Positions 38,571 to 46,835 are shown, numbered from the stretch's first letter. The stretch: 64,000 bases of DNA from Oscillibacter sp. (GCA_022791875.1 JAAVZX010000077.1:62001-126000), one strand, 5' to 3'. The notes: a model not told the origin generated them from the sequence alone. Made by a program: numbers and translations.

Positions 38571-38719
38571 TGTTCCTTTTTTCTTGAAAGAAAAAAGGAA
38601 CCGAAAAAAGAACTTTTTAACTCGACGCGAATCCGGTGGGCGTTGGAGACTGTGCGTGGTAACGTAGTGCTGAGCATGTGGTCCTTACCTCGATCGAGGT
38701 AAGGACCACAGGATTTTAT
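38571..38719 (+). repeat. Intergenic hairpin repeat, family B, copy 9
   Basis: Directly after the hydrogenase stop codon comes the stem GTTCCTTTTTTCTT / AAGAAAAAAGGAAC, then AACTCGACGCGAATCCGGTG, GTGGTAACGTAGTG and the end hairpin GTGGTCCTTACCTC / GAGGTAAGGACCAC. The CCTCCGGCGG head is missing. Confidence 0.83.
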
Positions 38720-38744
38720 ACTTTTGTTGGGAGGTTGTGGGGAT

Positions 38745-39437
38745 ATGCAGGAGTTTTCCATGCGCGTGATCGCGCGGATTCACAGCGATTTCGCCGCTAA
38801 ATTCGGCGTACCGCGCCAAAGCGGACTCGTCGACGCGCTGGAGGCCAATATCATCTTTGAGCCGGAGTTCCGGAACCCTGACGCCCTCCGCGGACTCGAC
38901 GGGTTCTCTCACCTTTGGCTGCTCTGGATTTTTGACCAGGCCGTGCGCGCCCAGTGGTCCCCTACCGTCCGCCCGCCCCGCCTTGGCGGCAACACACGCC
39001 TCGGCGTCTTCGCTACGCGCTCCCCATTCCGCCCGAACCCCATCGCCCTCTCCGCCGTCGCCCTGGCGGGCGTCGAGCTTGCCTCTGACCGCGGCCCCAT
39101 CCTCCACGTCCGCGGCGCGGACCTTGTGGACGGCACCCCCATCCTCGACATCAAGCCCTACCTCCCCTACGCCGACTGCCTCCCCCATGCCTCCGGAGGC
39201 TTCGCCTCCGCCCCCGCCGGGGAGACGCTCGGCGTTGACATTCCCCCTGACCTCCTGGAGCGGGTGCCCCCCAACCGCCGGGACGCCCTTCGCGGCGTCC
39301 TCGCCCTGGACCCGCGGCCCCATTACCACGAGGACCCGGAGCGGGTCTACGGCTTCGGCTTCGCCGGGCTGGAGGTCCGCTTCACCGTCTCCGGGTCCCT
39401 CCTGACAGTCCGGGAAATCCTGCCTGGAAAAGGCTGA
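38745..39437 (+). CDS. trmO: tRNA N6-threonylcarbamoyladenosine-37 methyltransferase TrmO
   Basis: This 230-residue protein of the TrmO/TsaA (YaeB) family uses SAM to methylate t6A37 in certain tRNAs, improving decoding. Family motifs are IARIHSDFAAKFGVPRQSGL near the N-terminus, the beta-barrel core FSHLWLLWIF, and the SAM-region RLGVFATRSPFRPNPIALSA. The C-terminal part has HVRGADLVDGTPILDIKPYLPYAD. Two ATGs are possible, 38745 and 38760; the first has GGGAGGTTGTGGGG upstream. Length matches bacterial TrmO. Confidence 0.93.
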   Translation: MQEFSMRVIARIHSDFAAKFGVPRQSGLVDALEANIIFEPEFRNPDALRGLDGFSHLWLLWIFDQAVRAQWSPTVRPPRLGGNTRLGVFATRSPFRPNPIALSAVALAGVELASDRGPILHVRGADLVDGTPILDIKPYLPYADCLPHASGGFASAPAGETLGVDIPPDLLERVPPNRRDALRGVLALDPRPHYHEDPERVYGFGFAGLEVRFTVSGSLLTVREILPGKG

Positions 39438-39446
39438 TTTCACGCG

Positions 39447-39484
39447 AAAAAGTCCCCTGTTCTCATGGAACAGAGGACTTTTTT
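39447..39484. terminator. Bidirectional rho-independent terminator
   Basis: AAAAAGTCCCCTGTTC-TCAT-GGAACAGAGGACTTTTTT has one mismatch in the stem. It separates trmO from the convergent small membrane protein gene. Confidence 0.9.
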
Positions 39485-39500
39485 CACGCAATACGGTTCC

Positions 39501-39686
39501 TTACTCGTACAGCTCTTCGTCGGCGTAGTCATCGTACTCGGAGCGGAAACGGTGGCTCAGACGGTTCTTGATCCCGCAGTACCCCACGCTCAGATCATGC
39601 CAGCCCCCGATCAGCAGGCAGACAAACGCCGCAAACGCCAGGCTCGCCCCGATAATTTTCATCACCATACTTGCCGTTTTGCTCAT
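39501..39686 (-). CDS. Small single-helix membrane protein with acidic tail
   Basis: This 61-residue protein has one strong hydrophobic segment (MKIIGASLAFAAFVCLLIGGW) and a polar C-terminus ending RSEYDDYADEELYE. The start was moved from 39707 to ATG 39686, with GGGAGGAG upstream. It has its own promoter and terminator, which supports it being real. I do not recognise the family. Confidence 0.72.
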   Translation of the reverse strand: MSKTASMVMKIIGASLAFAAFVCLLIGGWHDLSVGYCGIKNRLSHRFRSEYDDYADEELYE

Positions 39687-39729
39687 GCTAGTCTCCTCCC
39701 ATTTCAAGTGTTACAGAACCAACAGTTCT

Positions 39730-39758
39730 ATCATACACTCTTTTCTCCGCTTTTACAA
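39730..39758 (-). promoter_or_regulatory. Sigma-A-type promoter of the small membrane protein
   Basis: On the minus strand TTGTAA and TATGAT are separated by 17 bases. Confidence 0.65.
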
Positions 39759-39800
39759 GCCTTTTCTTGGATTCTCTTCAGAATCCTGGAATCCGCGCCC

Positions 39801-40049
39801 CTAGCCGCCGTAGATATCCTCCACGTCCATCCGGTCCCCCAGAAGGAAGGGCAGAAAGCGCCCCATCAGCGGCACATAAGCCGCCGCCAGCAGCAGCGAC
39901 GCGATCCACGCCGCCCCACGCTTCTTCCGTCCCGGCACCGCCAGGCCGATCAGCGCCCCGATGGCCCCGATGCAAAGACCCGCGAAGGTCAGATCCCGCC
40001 AGGTGCTTCGCCGCAGCCAGCGCCGCGCCGCCTCTCTCACTCGATTCAT
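39801..40049 (-). CDS. Small two-helix membrane protein
   Basis: This 82-residue protein has a basic N-terminus (NRVREAARRWLRRSTWRD) and two hydrophobic segments (LTFAGLCIGAIGALIGLAV and GAAWIASLLLAAAYVPLMG). It ends RMDVEDIYGG. The start was moved from 40154 to ATG 40049, with AAGGAGGCAGGAG upstream. It lies just beyond the terminator of the flagellar operon, and function is unknown. Confidence 0.68.
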   Translation of the reverse strand: MNRVREAARRWLRRSTWRDLTFAGLCIGAIGALIGLAVPGRKKRGAAWIASLLLAAAYVPLMGRFLPFLLGDRMDVEDIYGG

Positions 40050-40208
40050 CTCTCCTGCCTCCTTCTTCTGTTGCGCCCCGTACACACAGGGCCCTATGCA
40101 AACCGCGCCCGTTTCATCCGCCGCCTCCCCCTTCCCAAACGCAGCGGCTTCCACGCATTCTATTCGGGAGCCGGGTGGAAAAGAACGGGGCGCGCGGGGG
40201 GAAAAGCG

Positions 40209-40246
40209 GGGAAAAAAGCCGCAGGCGTCACAGGCGCCCGCGGCTC
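40209..40246 (-). terminator. Rho-independent terminator of the flagellar operon
   Basis: On the minus strand AGCCGCGGGCGCC-TGTGAC-GCCTGCGGCT is followed by TTTTTTCC. It marks the 3' end of the flgM-to-yjfB transcript. Confidence 0.85.
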
Positions 40247-40305
40247 TTACGCAGCAGGAAGCCGCGCCCGATGCGGGGCCTCTCGGGGCCCCTCCGGGTG
40301 TGGCG

Positions 40306-40482
40306 TCAGGCGTAGGTGTCGATGAACTGGCCCAAGCTCTGGGTGGGGGGAAGCATTTCCAGCATTTCCTCCGCGGCCAGCTCCTGGGTATCCATCACCT
40401 TTTTCGCCATGCTCATGGCATACTCCACAGAAAACTGTGCGGCGCTCATACTCATGGAAGCGCTCGCGATGGCATCCATCAT
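40306..40482 (-). CDS. yjfB: YjfB-family putative motility protein (below ORF-track length)
   Basis: I translated this 58-residue gene by hand because it is too short for the ORF track. It starts at ATG 40482 behind AAGGAGGA and stops with TGA. The protein begins MMDAIASASMSMSAAQFSVE, contains MSMAKKVMDTQE and ends SLGQFIDTYA. This is the pattern of the YjfB family, found in flagellated Firmicutes and annotated as putative motility proteins. It is the last gene of the flagellar operon, after csrA. Its biochemical role is unknown. Confidence 0.88.
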   Translation of the reverse strand: MMDAIASASMSMSAAQFSVEYAMSMAKKVMDTQELAAEEMLEMLPPTQSLGQFIDTYA

Positions 40483-40550
40483 GGTTCCGTCCTCCTTCTC
40501 TCAATCATTCCTCCTCCGCCCGCACCATGAGGACGCGGGCGGACAGCGGA

Positions 40551-40790
40551 TCAGGGTTTTTTCCTGGCGCGGGAGGCCAGCAGATCCAGCAGCTCCGCGG
40601 GCGCGGCCTCCTCCACGGCGGAATCCCGGTTCGCCGCCGTGGCGTCCACCAGCTCGCTGCGCAGGATCGGCACCTCCTGGGGCGCCGAGATGGCAAGGCG
40701 CACCCGGCCCCCCTCGATGGAAACCACCGACACGGAGATATCCTCTCCGATCACCAGGGACTCGCCGGGCTTGCGCTGTAAAATCAGCAA
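40551..40790 (-). CDS. csrA: Carbon storage regulator CsrA (translational repressor)
   Basis: This 79-residue RNA-binding protein starts LLILQRKPGESLVIGEDISV, with the conserved RKxGE motif, and continues VSIEGGRVRLAISAPQEVPI. In Firmicutes CsrA blocks translation of flagellin mRNA until FliW sequesters it. The ORF-track frames here start far upstream, inside fliW. The real start is TTG 40790, whose frame overlaps the fliW stop as TTGCTGA, so the two are translationally coupled. The tail of about 20 residues after the usual core (AVEEAAPAELLDLLASRARKKP) is longer than in the classic 61-74 residue proteins. Confidence 0.93.
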   Translation of the reverse strand: MLILQRKPGESLVIGEDISVSVVSIEGGRVRLAISAPQEVPILRSELVDATAANRDSAVEEAAPAELLDLLASRARKKP

Positions 40791-41233
40791 GGCGCGGCCT
40801 CCTCCCTCTGGCCAAATTCCTCCAGCGGATGACGCATTTCGTAGACCTCCATGATAATCTGGCGGGCCTCCCGCGTCTCCGGATGGATGACCAAGGGGCA
40901 GCGCAGGTTCACCGTGCTGGACGACACGGGGTTCTTCACGGCGCACAGCACATAGAAGCCCAAGGCTCCCGCGTCCTCCACGCCGAACTGCTCCAGCTCC
41001 GCCTTCTGGAGCACCGGCGCGTAGTCCGGCATCAGACTGAACGCGTCCATCACCACGAAGGCCAGGGCCGGGGTGGCGGTGCTCTGGAGGCACAGCAGGT
41101 TCCCCCCGCTTCCGTCGAAGGGCAGCAGCAGGAAGCTGTGCTCCTCCTCGAAGCCGAATATGCCGCCGGGGAAGCGGATCACCTCATCTGCCTCGTACTC
41201 AATCTCTCCAAAGTATTTGGTCTGGAGCTTCAA
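40784..41233 (-). CDS. fliW: Flagellar assembly factor FliW
   Basis: This 149-residue protein binds flagellin or CsrA and thereby couples flagellin synthesis to secretion. The family pattern is clear: KYFGEIEYEADEVIRFPGGI and FGFEEEHSFLLLPF near the start, a central FVVMDAFSLMPDYAP, and STVNLRCPLVIHPETREARQIIM near the end. The ORF-track ATG 41251 has no ribosome site. TTG 41233, seven bases after AGGAGG, is the better start. Its stop overlaps csrA. Confidence 0.93.
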   Translation of the reverse strand: MKLQTKYFGEIEYEADEVIRFPGGIFGFEEEHSFLLLPFDGSGGNLLCLQSTATPALAFVVMDAFSLMPDYAPVLQKAELEQFGVEDAGALGFYVLCAVKNPVSSSTVNLRCPLVIHPETREARQIIMEVYEMRHPLEEFGQREEAAPC

Positions 41234-41247
41234 AGCGGAACCTCCTG

Positions 41248-41856
41248 TCATGCCTGCACGTCCACCGGCTCGTAATCAGGATCGGCGGAGGGGGGCACGT
41301 ACAGCGGCCCGCCCACGTACTTGATAATCACTTCCGGCTTCTGCTTCACGGAGATCTCGATGTCTCCCGGGATGAACTCGAACTTCGTCTTGTTCACCCG
41401 CCAGTCGAAGTTTAGTTTATCCATTTCGTAGCGGATATTCATCTCGCCGGGGTCCCAGGTGATCTCAGGCGCGGCCTTGGGGATGAAGTCCAGGCCGGGC
41501 TGGGAGAACATCTGGGTGCTGATGGCGGTCTGGGACAGCTGGGCCTGGACGTCCTCGCCGATCTGGGCTTTCAGGTACAGCTCCCCCTCCTGGGCAAAGG
41601 AGGCCGTGGCCTTATACGCCGCCTGCTTCCCCTTGTCGGCCCCCTGCTCGATGGCCTGGGTGGGGGTGGGGACGATGGAGCTGCGCATTTCAAAGGTGTC
41701 GATGTTCAGTTGGATGGCGCGGCTTTTAATGCTCAGACCGCCCTTGTCCCGGGACACCTCCAGCTCTGCGGTGCCCCGGGTGTATTCCAGCTGTGCGCGG
41801 GACGTTTTCATCTCAATTTCGATGGGGACTCTGGTAATTTCAAGCAGTTGTTCCAT
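41248..41856 (-). CDS. DUF6470-family protein of flagellar operons (YviE-like)
   Basis: This 202-residue cytoplasmic protein resembles the YviE/DUF6470 family found between flgL and fliW in many Firmicutes. The segments LLEITRVPIEIEMKTSRAQLEY, IQLNIDTFEMRSSI and the repeat-like C-terminal strand region ending KPEVIIKYVGGPLYVPPSADP support this. Its role in flagellar assembly is not established. The synteny (flgL, this gene, fliW, csrA) matches Bacillus and Clostridium and raises confidence. Confidence 0.85.
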   Translation of the reverse strand: MEQLLEITRVPIEIEMKTSRAQLEYTRGTAELEVSRDKGGLSIKSRAIQLNIDTFEMRSSIVPTPTQAIEQGADKGKQAAYKATASFAQEGELYLKAQIGEDVQAQLSQTAISTQMFSQPGLDFIPKAAPEITWDPGEMNIRYEMDKLNFDWRVNKTKFEFIPGDIEISVKQKPEVIIKYVGGPLYVPPSADPDYEPVDVQA

Positions 41857-41901
41857 AAATCATAGCGCTCTCCTTTCTGAAAAATTCACCTCAAAGCTCC
41901 C

Positions 41902-43470
41902 TCAGAAGCTCATATAGTCCATCAGGCTCTGGGACAGGATGCTGTTGCCCACTTTCAGCGCGGTGTCGTAGCAATACTTCGCGAACATGAGGTCGGAGAT
42001 GGCCGCCGCGGGGTCCACGTCCTCCATGCCCAGGAACTGGTCCTGGAGGGAGTCGCAGTTGTCGATCAGCAGCTCGCCGTTGTCCTTGAGGAAGCTGGTC
42101 TGGGTGTCCAGCTCCACGTAGCGCTGCTTCACCAGGGCGGAGCTGTCCTCGAACTTCTTGGCCAGGATGTTGAACTCCGCCTCGTCCTTATCGCTGGCGA
42201 ACTCGCCGTCTTCGGGGTCGCAGGCCAGGAGGATCTCGCTGAGCCGGTTCATGACGGAGGCCATGTTCTCCGGGATGTCGAAGACGTATTTCTCCCCGTT
42301 GGGATCGTCGTCATTCACGGGGACCTCTACCTTCTTGGTGCCGTAGCCGCCCAGGTAGTAGGTGCCCTGGAGGGCCACGTCGAAGACGCTGGAGGATACC
42401 ACTTTCCCGTCCTTCTCCTCGTAGCCCAGGCCGAGATCGAGGTACTTCTTCTCGTCGTAGTTGTAGTAATCCAGCTTTGCCAGCTCATCCGGGTCCTTGG
42501 TGTCCACGGGGATGCCCCGGTAGCAGAGGACTTCGCTGGCCTCGCTCTTGGTGTTGGTAAAGGTGCCGTCGGGCTTGACGTACTGCTTGTCGGAACCTTC
42601 AATGTACTTATCGTTTTCCTTCGGCCCCCACTTCACCAAGTCTGGATTATCAGCCGGCTTAAAGTTTTCGTCTCCGATCTTCCCGCCGCCTGCGGCGTAA
42701 TATTTGCCGTACTCCGGCTCATTCTGCCTCTCCAGAGCTTCTTCAAGCGCAGTTTCAAACGGCTCCAAATCGTCTCCGGTAAGACCTTGATTATTCACAG
42801 CATCGTCATAAGCCTGCTGAGCGGCGATGATCTGCTGGTCAATCTTAAAGGTTGTATCCTGATCAAAGCTCTTGTTTTCCATCGCCACTTCGGCAGCTTC
42901 GTCCACATTGTTGGTCAGCTTATCGTTAGCCGTCACATACTGGAACGCGTGCGCGTGCTCCGGATTCGTCGGATCAGGCTCCGCAACGAAGTCCGGATTC
43001 TCCCTGGGCTTCCAGGTGAAAGGCACGTGAAGGGTATCGGCCCCGGAGAAGATATAGTTCTCGCTGTAGCGCCCGTTCATGGTCTGAATAATGCTCTTGG
43101 ACTTGGCGGCCATGGACTGGCCCAGGGCGTTGCGGGCGGAGGCGTCCGCGCCGTTGAGGCCGCGGAGGATGCTCATGAAGCCGTTGTCGTCGGTGATGGT
43201 GTCGATATCCTTCTCCACGCTGTCCAGGGCGGACCAGGCTTGATCGTACTTGTGGATGGCGGCGTCGTTGGCCTCGTACTGGCTGGAGGTGCGCAGGTAG
43301 GACCAGCGGAGCTGGAAGGCCCGGGCCGCCCGGGCCGGGTCCTCCGCGAAGCTGGTGAACTGGCGGTGGGTAATGACCCGGTTCATGGTCTGGTTCATGG
43401 TGTAGGTGGACCGGTTCAGATTGTAACGGTAGCCTTTCAGGGAGCCTACCGTGGTCATGCGGCTGATCAT
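41902..43470 (-). CDS. flgL: Flagellar hook-associated protein FlgL, with large insertion
   Basis: This 522-residue protein forms the hook-filament junction outside the cell. The N-terminal helix is typical (RYNLNRSTYTMNQTMNRVITHRQF, then ARAARAFQLRWSYLRTSSQYEAN). The C-terminal helices contain FLKDNGELLIDNCDSLQDQFLGM and end LSQSLMDYMSF. Ordinary FlgL proteins have about 300 residues. The extra 200 or so form an exposed central region (about residues 150-360) rich in Asn, Asp, Gly and Pro. The start ATG 43470 is followed 16 bases upstream by the flgK stop, as expected for an operon. Confidence 0.92.
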   Translation of the reverse strand: MISRMTTVGSLKGYRYNLNRSTYTMNQTMNRVITHRQFTSFAEDPARAARAFQLRWSYLRTSSQYEANDAAIHKYDQAWSALDSVEKDIDTITDDNGFMSILRGLNGADASARNALGQSMAAKSKSIIQTMNGRYSENYIFSGADTLHVPFTWKPRENPDFVAEPDPTNPEHAHAFQYVTANDKLTNNVDEAAEVAMENKSFDQDTTFKIDQQIIAAQQAYDDAVNNQGLTGDDLEPFETALEEALERQNEPEYGKYYAAGGGKIGDENFKPADNPDLVKWGPKENDKYIEGSDKQYVKPDGTFTNTKSEASEVLCYRGIPVDTKDPDELAKLDYYNYDEKKYLDLGLGYEEKDGKVVSSSVFDVALQGTYYLGGYGTKKVEVPVNDDDPNGEKYVFDIPENMASVMNRLSEILLACDPEDGEFASDKDEAEFNILAKKFEDSSALVKQRYVELDTQTSFLKDNGELLIDNCDSLQDQFLGMEDVDPAAAISDLMFAKYCYDTALKVGNSILSQSLMDYMSF

Positions 43471-43485
43471 TGTGTTCCCTCCCTA

Positions 43486-46002
43486 TCAGGTCGTCAGGCC
43501 CGTGCCGTTCACCAGCTTGTCGAGGACGGAGTCCAGGGTGGTCATCAGGCGGCAGGCGGCGTTGTAGGACTTGGCATACATCATCAGATTCATGGCCTCG
43601 TCGTTGAAGTCCACGGAGGACACGGAGTCCCGCTGGGTGTCCAGGTCGACGGAGGTCTTGTAGTAGGTGTTCAGCAGGTCGGTGGTCTTCTTCTGGTCAT
43701 CGCCCAGGACGGTGCCGATGTTGTTCCACATCTCCCCGAAGGTGCCGTTGAACATGGTGTCCCCGTTGGCCTGGTCGCAGGAGGTGAGGTCCGTGGGGCT
43801 GTAGTCCATCTTCGTGTGGAACAGGCCCTCCAGGTGCAGCACGTTCTCGCTGTCGCCGGAGGCGGGCTCCACCTCGCCCATAGCGCAGGTGAAGGAGCGG
43901 ACGATCTTGTCGCCCTTGGACCAGGAGTAGGCGATGGAGATGTTGGAGGCTGTGATATCGGTGTCGTCGTCGCTGTCGCCGTGGTTGCTGAGGAGGTTTC
44001 CGCCGTCGAAGATGCCCTTGACTGCATCTTCGTCCACCTTGACGCTTCCGTCGGGTTGGTAGGTTTCTCCGCCCAGGTATGCCTTGACCAAGTCGGACTT
44101 TGAGATATCGACGCCGGACTGGTTGGTGGCCTCGAGGGCGTCCTTTACCTCCTGGGGCAGGGCGTCCCACACCTTGGGATCGTCGTAATCGACGTACTTG
44201 TTCAGGGCATATTCGGCCTTCTCAAAAATCGGGTTTCCACCACCGTCCACAGCCGGGTTTCCGTTCTCGTCCTTAGCCTGGACCGGATTTCCGTCCTTAT
44301 CTCTCACCACATATTCAATGGTAATAAGCGCACTGGCAGGCCGGCCGCTCTCGTTCATGACCGGATCTCCATTCGCGTCCACTACAGGGGTGATATAGTT
44401 GCCGTCTGGATCGGTGCGGTAGCCCTGGTTGGCCTCGTTGAGCACCGTGGCGATCTGGTTGGCCAGCAGGTCCAGGGAGCGTTGGTAGTAGGGGATGCCC
44501 CGCTTGGTGGCGGCTTTCTCGTCCACGTTGGCGATTACGTCCAGGTCGGTGAACTCGCCGTTTTCCGTCAGCAGTTCCCGCTCCGCCTGGAGCGCGCCGA
44601 TCATGTCGTTGTCGTCCAGATGCACGTCTCCGGAGGGGGTCTTGGTGTAGACGCGCTTGAAGTACGCGTTGGGGGCATTGGGGTCCTTCACGTCCGGGTC
44701 CCGGCCATAGACGGTGATGGTGATCACGCCGGTGTCCTTATCCGTCTCCTGGGTGGTGCCGCCGGTGTCCTTGACGGCGTCGCTGTACTCCTTCTGCGTC
44801 AGGGGCGTCGTCTTCACAGATGTATAGTAGAAGAGGTTATCCCGGCAGTCCCGCAGCTCGGAGACGGTCATGTCGAAGTCGGGGTTGTTGACCAGGCGGG
44901 CCTCATCCGGGTCCTTGGTAGGCTTTCCGTCGGCGGACAGGTAGGGAAGGTAATCGGGGTTCTCCACGGGGACCCACAGGGCATCGTTAGCATCTGTAAC
45001 AACCTCGTTTTTGTCGTTTACCATCTCGCCATTCTCATTCAGCTTTGGTGTCGTCTGCGCCTCAGAGGCACGGGCCGTAGGATTGCCGAACTGATCCAGA
45101 TACGGCAGACTGGTGGGGTCCTTATAGTCCGGGTCCCGCTTCTGGGGCACCTGGTCGATAGAGATCTGGGCCCCGAAGATGCCGTCAATCAAAGTGGTGC
45201 TGTCCGTCTTCACGGAGGGGTCCGGGTTGGCGTCGCCCAGCTTAATGACGCACTTCTCCACCCACTCGCCGCCGCCGATGTCCTCCGGCTCGTACTTCAC
45301 GTCGATCTGCATGTACTCCGACAGCTGGTCAATCAGCAGATTCCGCTCGTCCCGGAGCTCCAGGGCCTTATGGCCGTGGATCTCGCTGTTGCGGATTGAC
45401 TCGTTCAGGTCCCGGATGCCGGTGAGGATGGAGTTTACCGTCTTCACGTCCTGGACCAGGCCCTTCTCCACGTTGTTGTAGTGCTCCTCCAGCTTGGCGG
45501 CGTAAGAGTTCAGCTTCTGGCACAGGGACTCCACGGCGGAGCGGACCTGGATGTCGAACTCCTGGTGGCCCGTCTCGGTGGTGAGGCGCTCCAGGGCGCT
45601 GGCGATGTTCTCAATCTGTGCGCCGATGATGCCGAAGTGCTCGCCCTCGGTCTGCTCGCCCTTGGCGACCTCGTCCAGGATGGTGGCGATGCCCTGCAAA
45701 CCGCCCAGCTTCGTGTCCTGGTAGCCCACCTTAGCCTGCTCGCTGCGGAAGCGGATGTCCAGGTAGGGGTCCCGGATCTGGGAGACGCCGCTGGCCAGCA
45801 CGCCCTGGCCGATGCGCAGGTCGTACTTGGCCGTGTAGCGGTCCGCGCCGCCGATGTAGAGGCTCTCCTGGTCCAGGCGCTGCCGGGTGTAGCCGGGGGT
45901 GTTGATATTTGAAATATTGTTGCCCGTTACCGTCAGTCCGCTCTGGGCCGCGTAAATGGCCAGGCGGGCCTGGGTAAAGGAACCAAACGTACCGATGCCC
46001 AT
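43486..46002 (-). CDS. flgK: Flagellar hook-associated protein FlgK, with large insertions
   Basis: This 838-residue protein forms the first hook-filament junction zone. The N-terminus is classical (TFGSFTQARLAIYAAQSGLT, VTGNNISNINTPGYTRQRLD), as is the C-terminus (VDFNDEAMNLMMYAKSYNAACRLMTTLDSVLDKLVNG). Typical FlgK has about 500-560 residues. The extra length contains Asp/Asn/Gly/Pro-rich segments with repeating units such as NENGEMVNDKNEVV, DANGDPVMNESGRP, DKDGNPVQAKDENGNP. ATG 46002, with AAAGGAG ten bases upstream, was chosen over TTG 46008. Confidence 0.94.
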   Translation of the reverse strand: MGIGTFGSFTQARLAIYAAQSGLTVTGNNISNINTPGYTRQRLDQESLYIGGADRYTAKYDLRIGQGVLASGVSQIRDPYLDIRFRSEQAKVGYQDTKLGGLQGIATILDEVAKGEQTEGEHFGIIGAQIENIASALERLTTETGHQEFDIQVRSAVESLCQKLNSYAAKLEEHYNNVEKGLVQDVKTVNSILTGIRDLNESIRNSEIHGHKALELRDERNLLIDQLSEYMQIDVKYEPEDIGGGEWVEKCVIKLGDANPDPSVKTDSTTLIDGIFGAQISIDQVPQKRDPDYKDPTSLPYLDQFGNPTARASEAQTTPKLNENGEMVNDKNEVVTDANDALWVPVENPDYLPYLSADGKPTKDPDEARLVNNPDFDMTVSELRDCRDNLFYYTSVKTTPLTQKEYSDAVKDTGGTTQETDKDTGVITITVYGRDPDVKDPNAPNAYFKRVYTKTPSGDVHLDDNDMIGALQAERELLTENGEFTDLDVIANVDEKAATKRGIPYYQRSLDLLANQIATVLNEANQGYRTDPDGNYITPVVDANGDPVMNESGRPASALITIEYVVRDKDGNPVQAKDENGNPAVDGGGNPIFEKAEYALNKYVDYDDPKVWDALPQEVKDALEATNQSGVDISKSDLVKAYLGGETYQPDGSVKVDEDAVKGIFDGGNLLSNHGDSDDDTDITASNISIAYSWSKGDKIVRSFTCAMGEVEPASGDSENVLHLEGLFHTKMDYSPTDLTSCDQANGDTMFNGTFGEMWNNIGTVLGDDQKKTTDLLNTYYKTSVDLDTQRDSVSSVDFNDEAMNLMMYAKSYNAACRLMTTLDSVLDKLVNGTGLTT

Positions 46003-46032
46003 AGTCAATCTTCTCCTTTAATCTGGCGCAGC

Positions 46033-46524
46033 TCAGGCGCGGAAATCAGTTCTCATGGATTGGGGGGGCTGGGGGGACGGCGCGGGGGGGGCGTAGCCGG
46101 GCCCCGCCGCCTCCTGGGGCTCCTTCGGACCGCCCATGCCGGCGATGACGGACTCCACCTCGTAAAGGTTCTGCTCCAGCTTCGTCCGCGCGGCCTTGGC
46201 GCTCTCCTGATAGATCTGGTACTCGTCCTGCAAAGCGGCCACGGCCTTCTGGGCGCTCTCCCGGAGCTCCAGGGGGTAGCGGGCGGGCAGCTGGCTCAGG
46301 GGCACTTCCTTCATGCCCATCTCCCCCAGCAGCCGTTCCTTGCTCTGCTCCAGCCCTCTGAACGAGAGGGCCAGGGCCTGCTCCCGCTTGAGGACCTCGT
46401 CCAGGGCCACCAGGTCATCGTTCTGGGCGGCCTCGATCTTCCGCTTTGCCAGGGCGGACAGCTCTTCCACGTTGGAGCGCAGGGTGTCCAGCAGTTCCAG
46501 ATAGGAATTGTATACGTTGTCCAT
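46033..46524 (-). CDS. flgN: FlgN-family flagellar export chaperone
   Basis: This 163-residue helical protein acts as chaperone for the hook-associated proteins FlgK and FlgL before export. It is predicted almost entirely helical (NSYLELLDTLRSNVEELSALAKRKIEA, then EVLKREQALALSFRGLEQSKERLL) and ends in a Pro-rich tail. Position between flgM and flgK is the standard order and supports the call more than sequence does. The start was moved to ATG 46524, behind GGAGGATT. Confidence 0.88.
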   Translation of the reverse strand: MDNVYNSYLELLDTLRSNVEELSALAKRKIEAAQNDDLVALDEVLKREQALALSFRGLEQSKERLLGEMGMKEVPLSQLPARYPLELRESAQKAVAALQDEYQIYQESAKAARTKLEQNLYEVESVIAGMGGPKEPQEAAGPGYAPPAPSPQPPQSMRTDFRA

Positions 46525-46526
46525 GC

Positions 46527-46835
46527 TCAATCCTCCACAAGGAACAGAATCCGCCCCGCGATGGCCATGGGGTCCGGTGTGTAGGCCCCGGCGGAAACCT
46601 CCTGCCGGAGGGCCTGGATGTCGCCGGTGGTGGTGGCGGTCCGCACCTCATGAGACAGGCGACTGACCGTGTCCATCCGGGCCGAGCCCTCCCCCGCCAG
46701 GAGGGAGGAAAATGTGGCGGAGTCATAGTTGGGTCCCACGGAAGTGGGAGCGGCGGCGCCGCGCTTCTGAATGGGGTAATACGTTTTTGTCCGGCTGACA
46801 GAGGAAATGCCGCCGGAACCGGAAGAAGTCAGCAC
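46527..46835 (-). CDS. flgM: Anti-sigma-28 factor FlgM
   Basis: This 102-residue protein would bind and inhibit sigma-28 (SigD/FliA) until it is exported through the completed hook. The N-terminus is disordered, and the C-terminal part has the FlgM pattern NYDSATFSS, RMDTVSRLSHEVRTATTTGD, and GAYTPDPMAIAGRILFLVED. It is the first gene of the flgM-N-K-L operon. It starts at GTG 46835 with a moderate ribosome site. The promoter upstream is a sigma-28 type, giving the expected feedback loop. Confidence 0.9.
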   Translation of the reverse strand: MLTSSGSGGISSVSRTKTYYPIQKRGAAAPTSVGPNYDSATFSSLLAGEGSARMDTVSRLSHEVRTATTTGDIQALRQEVSAGAYTPDPMAIAGRILFLVED

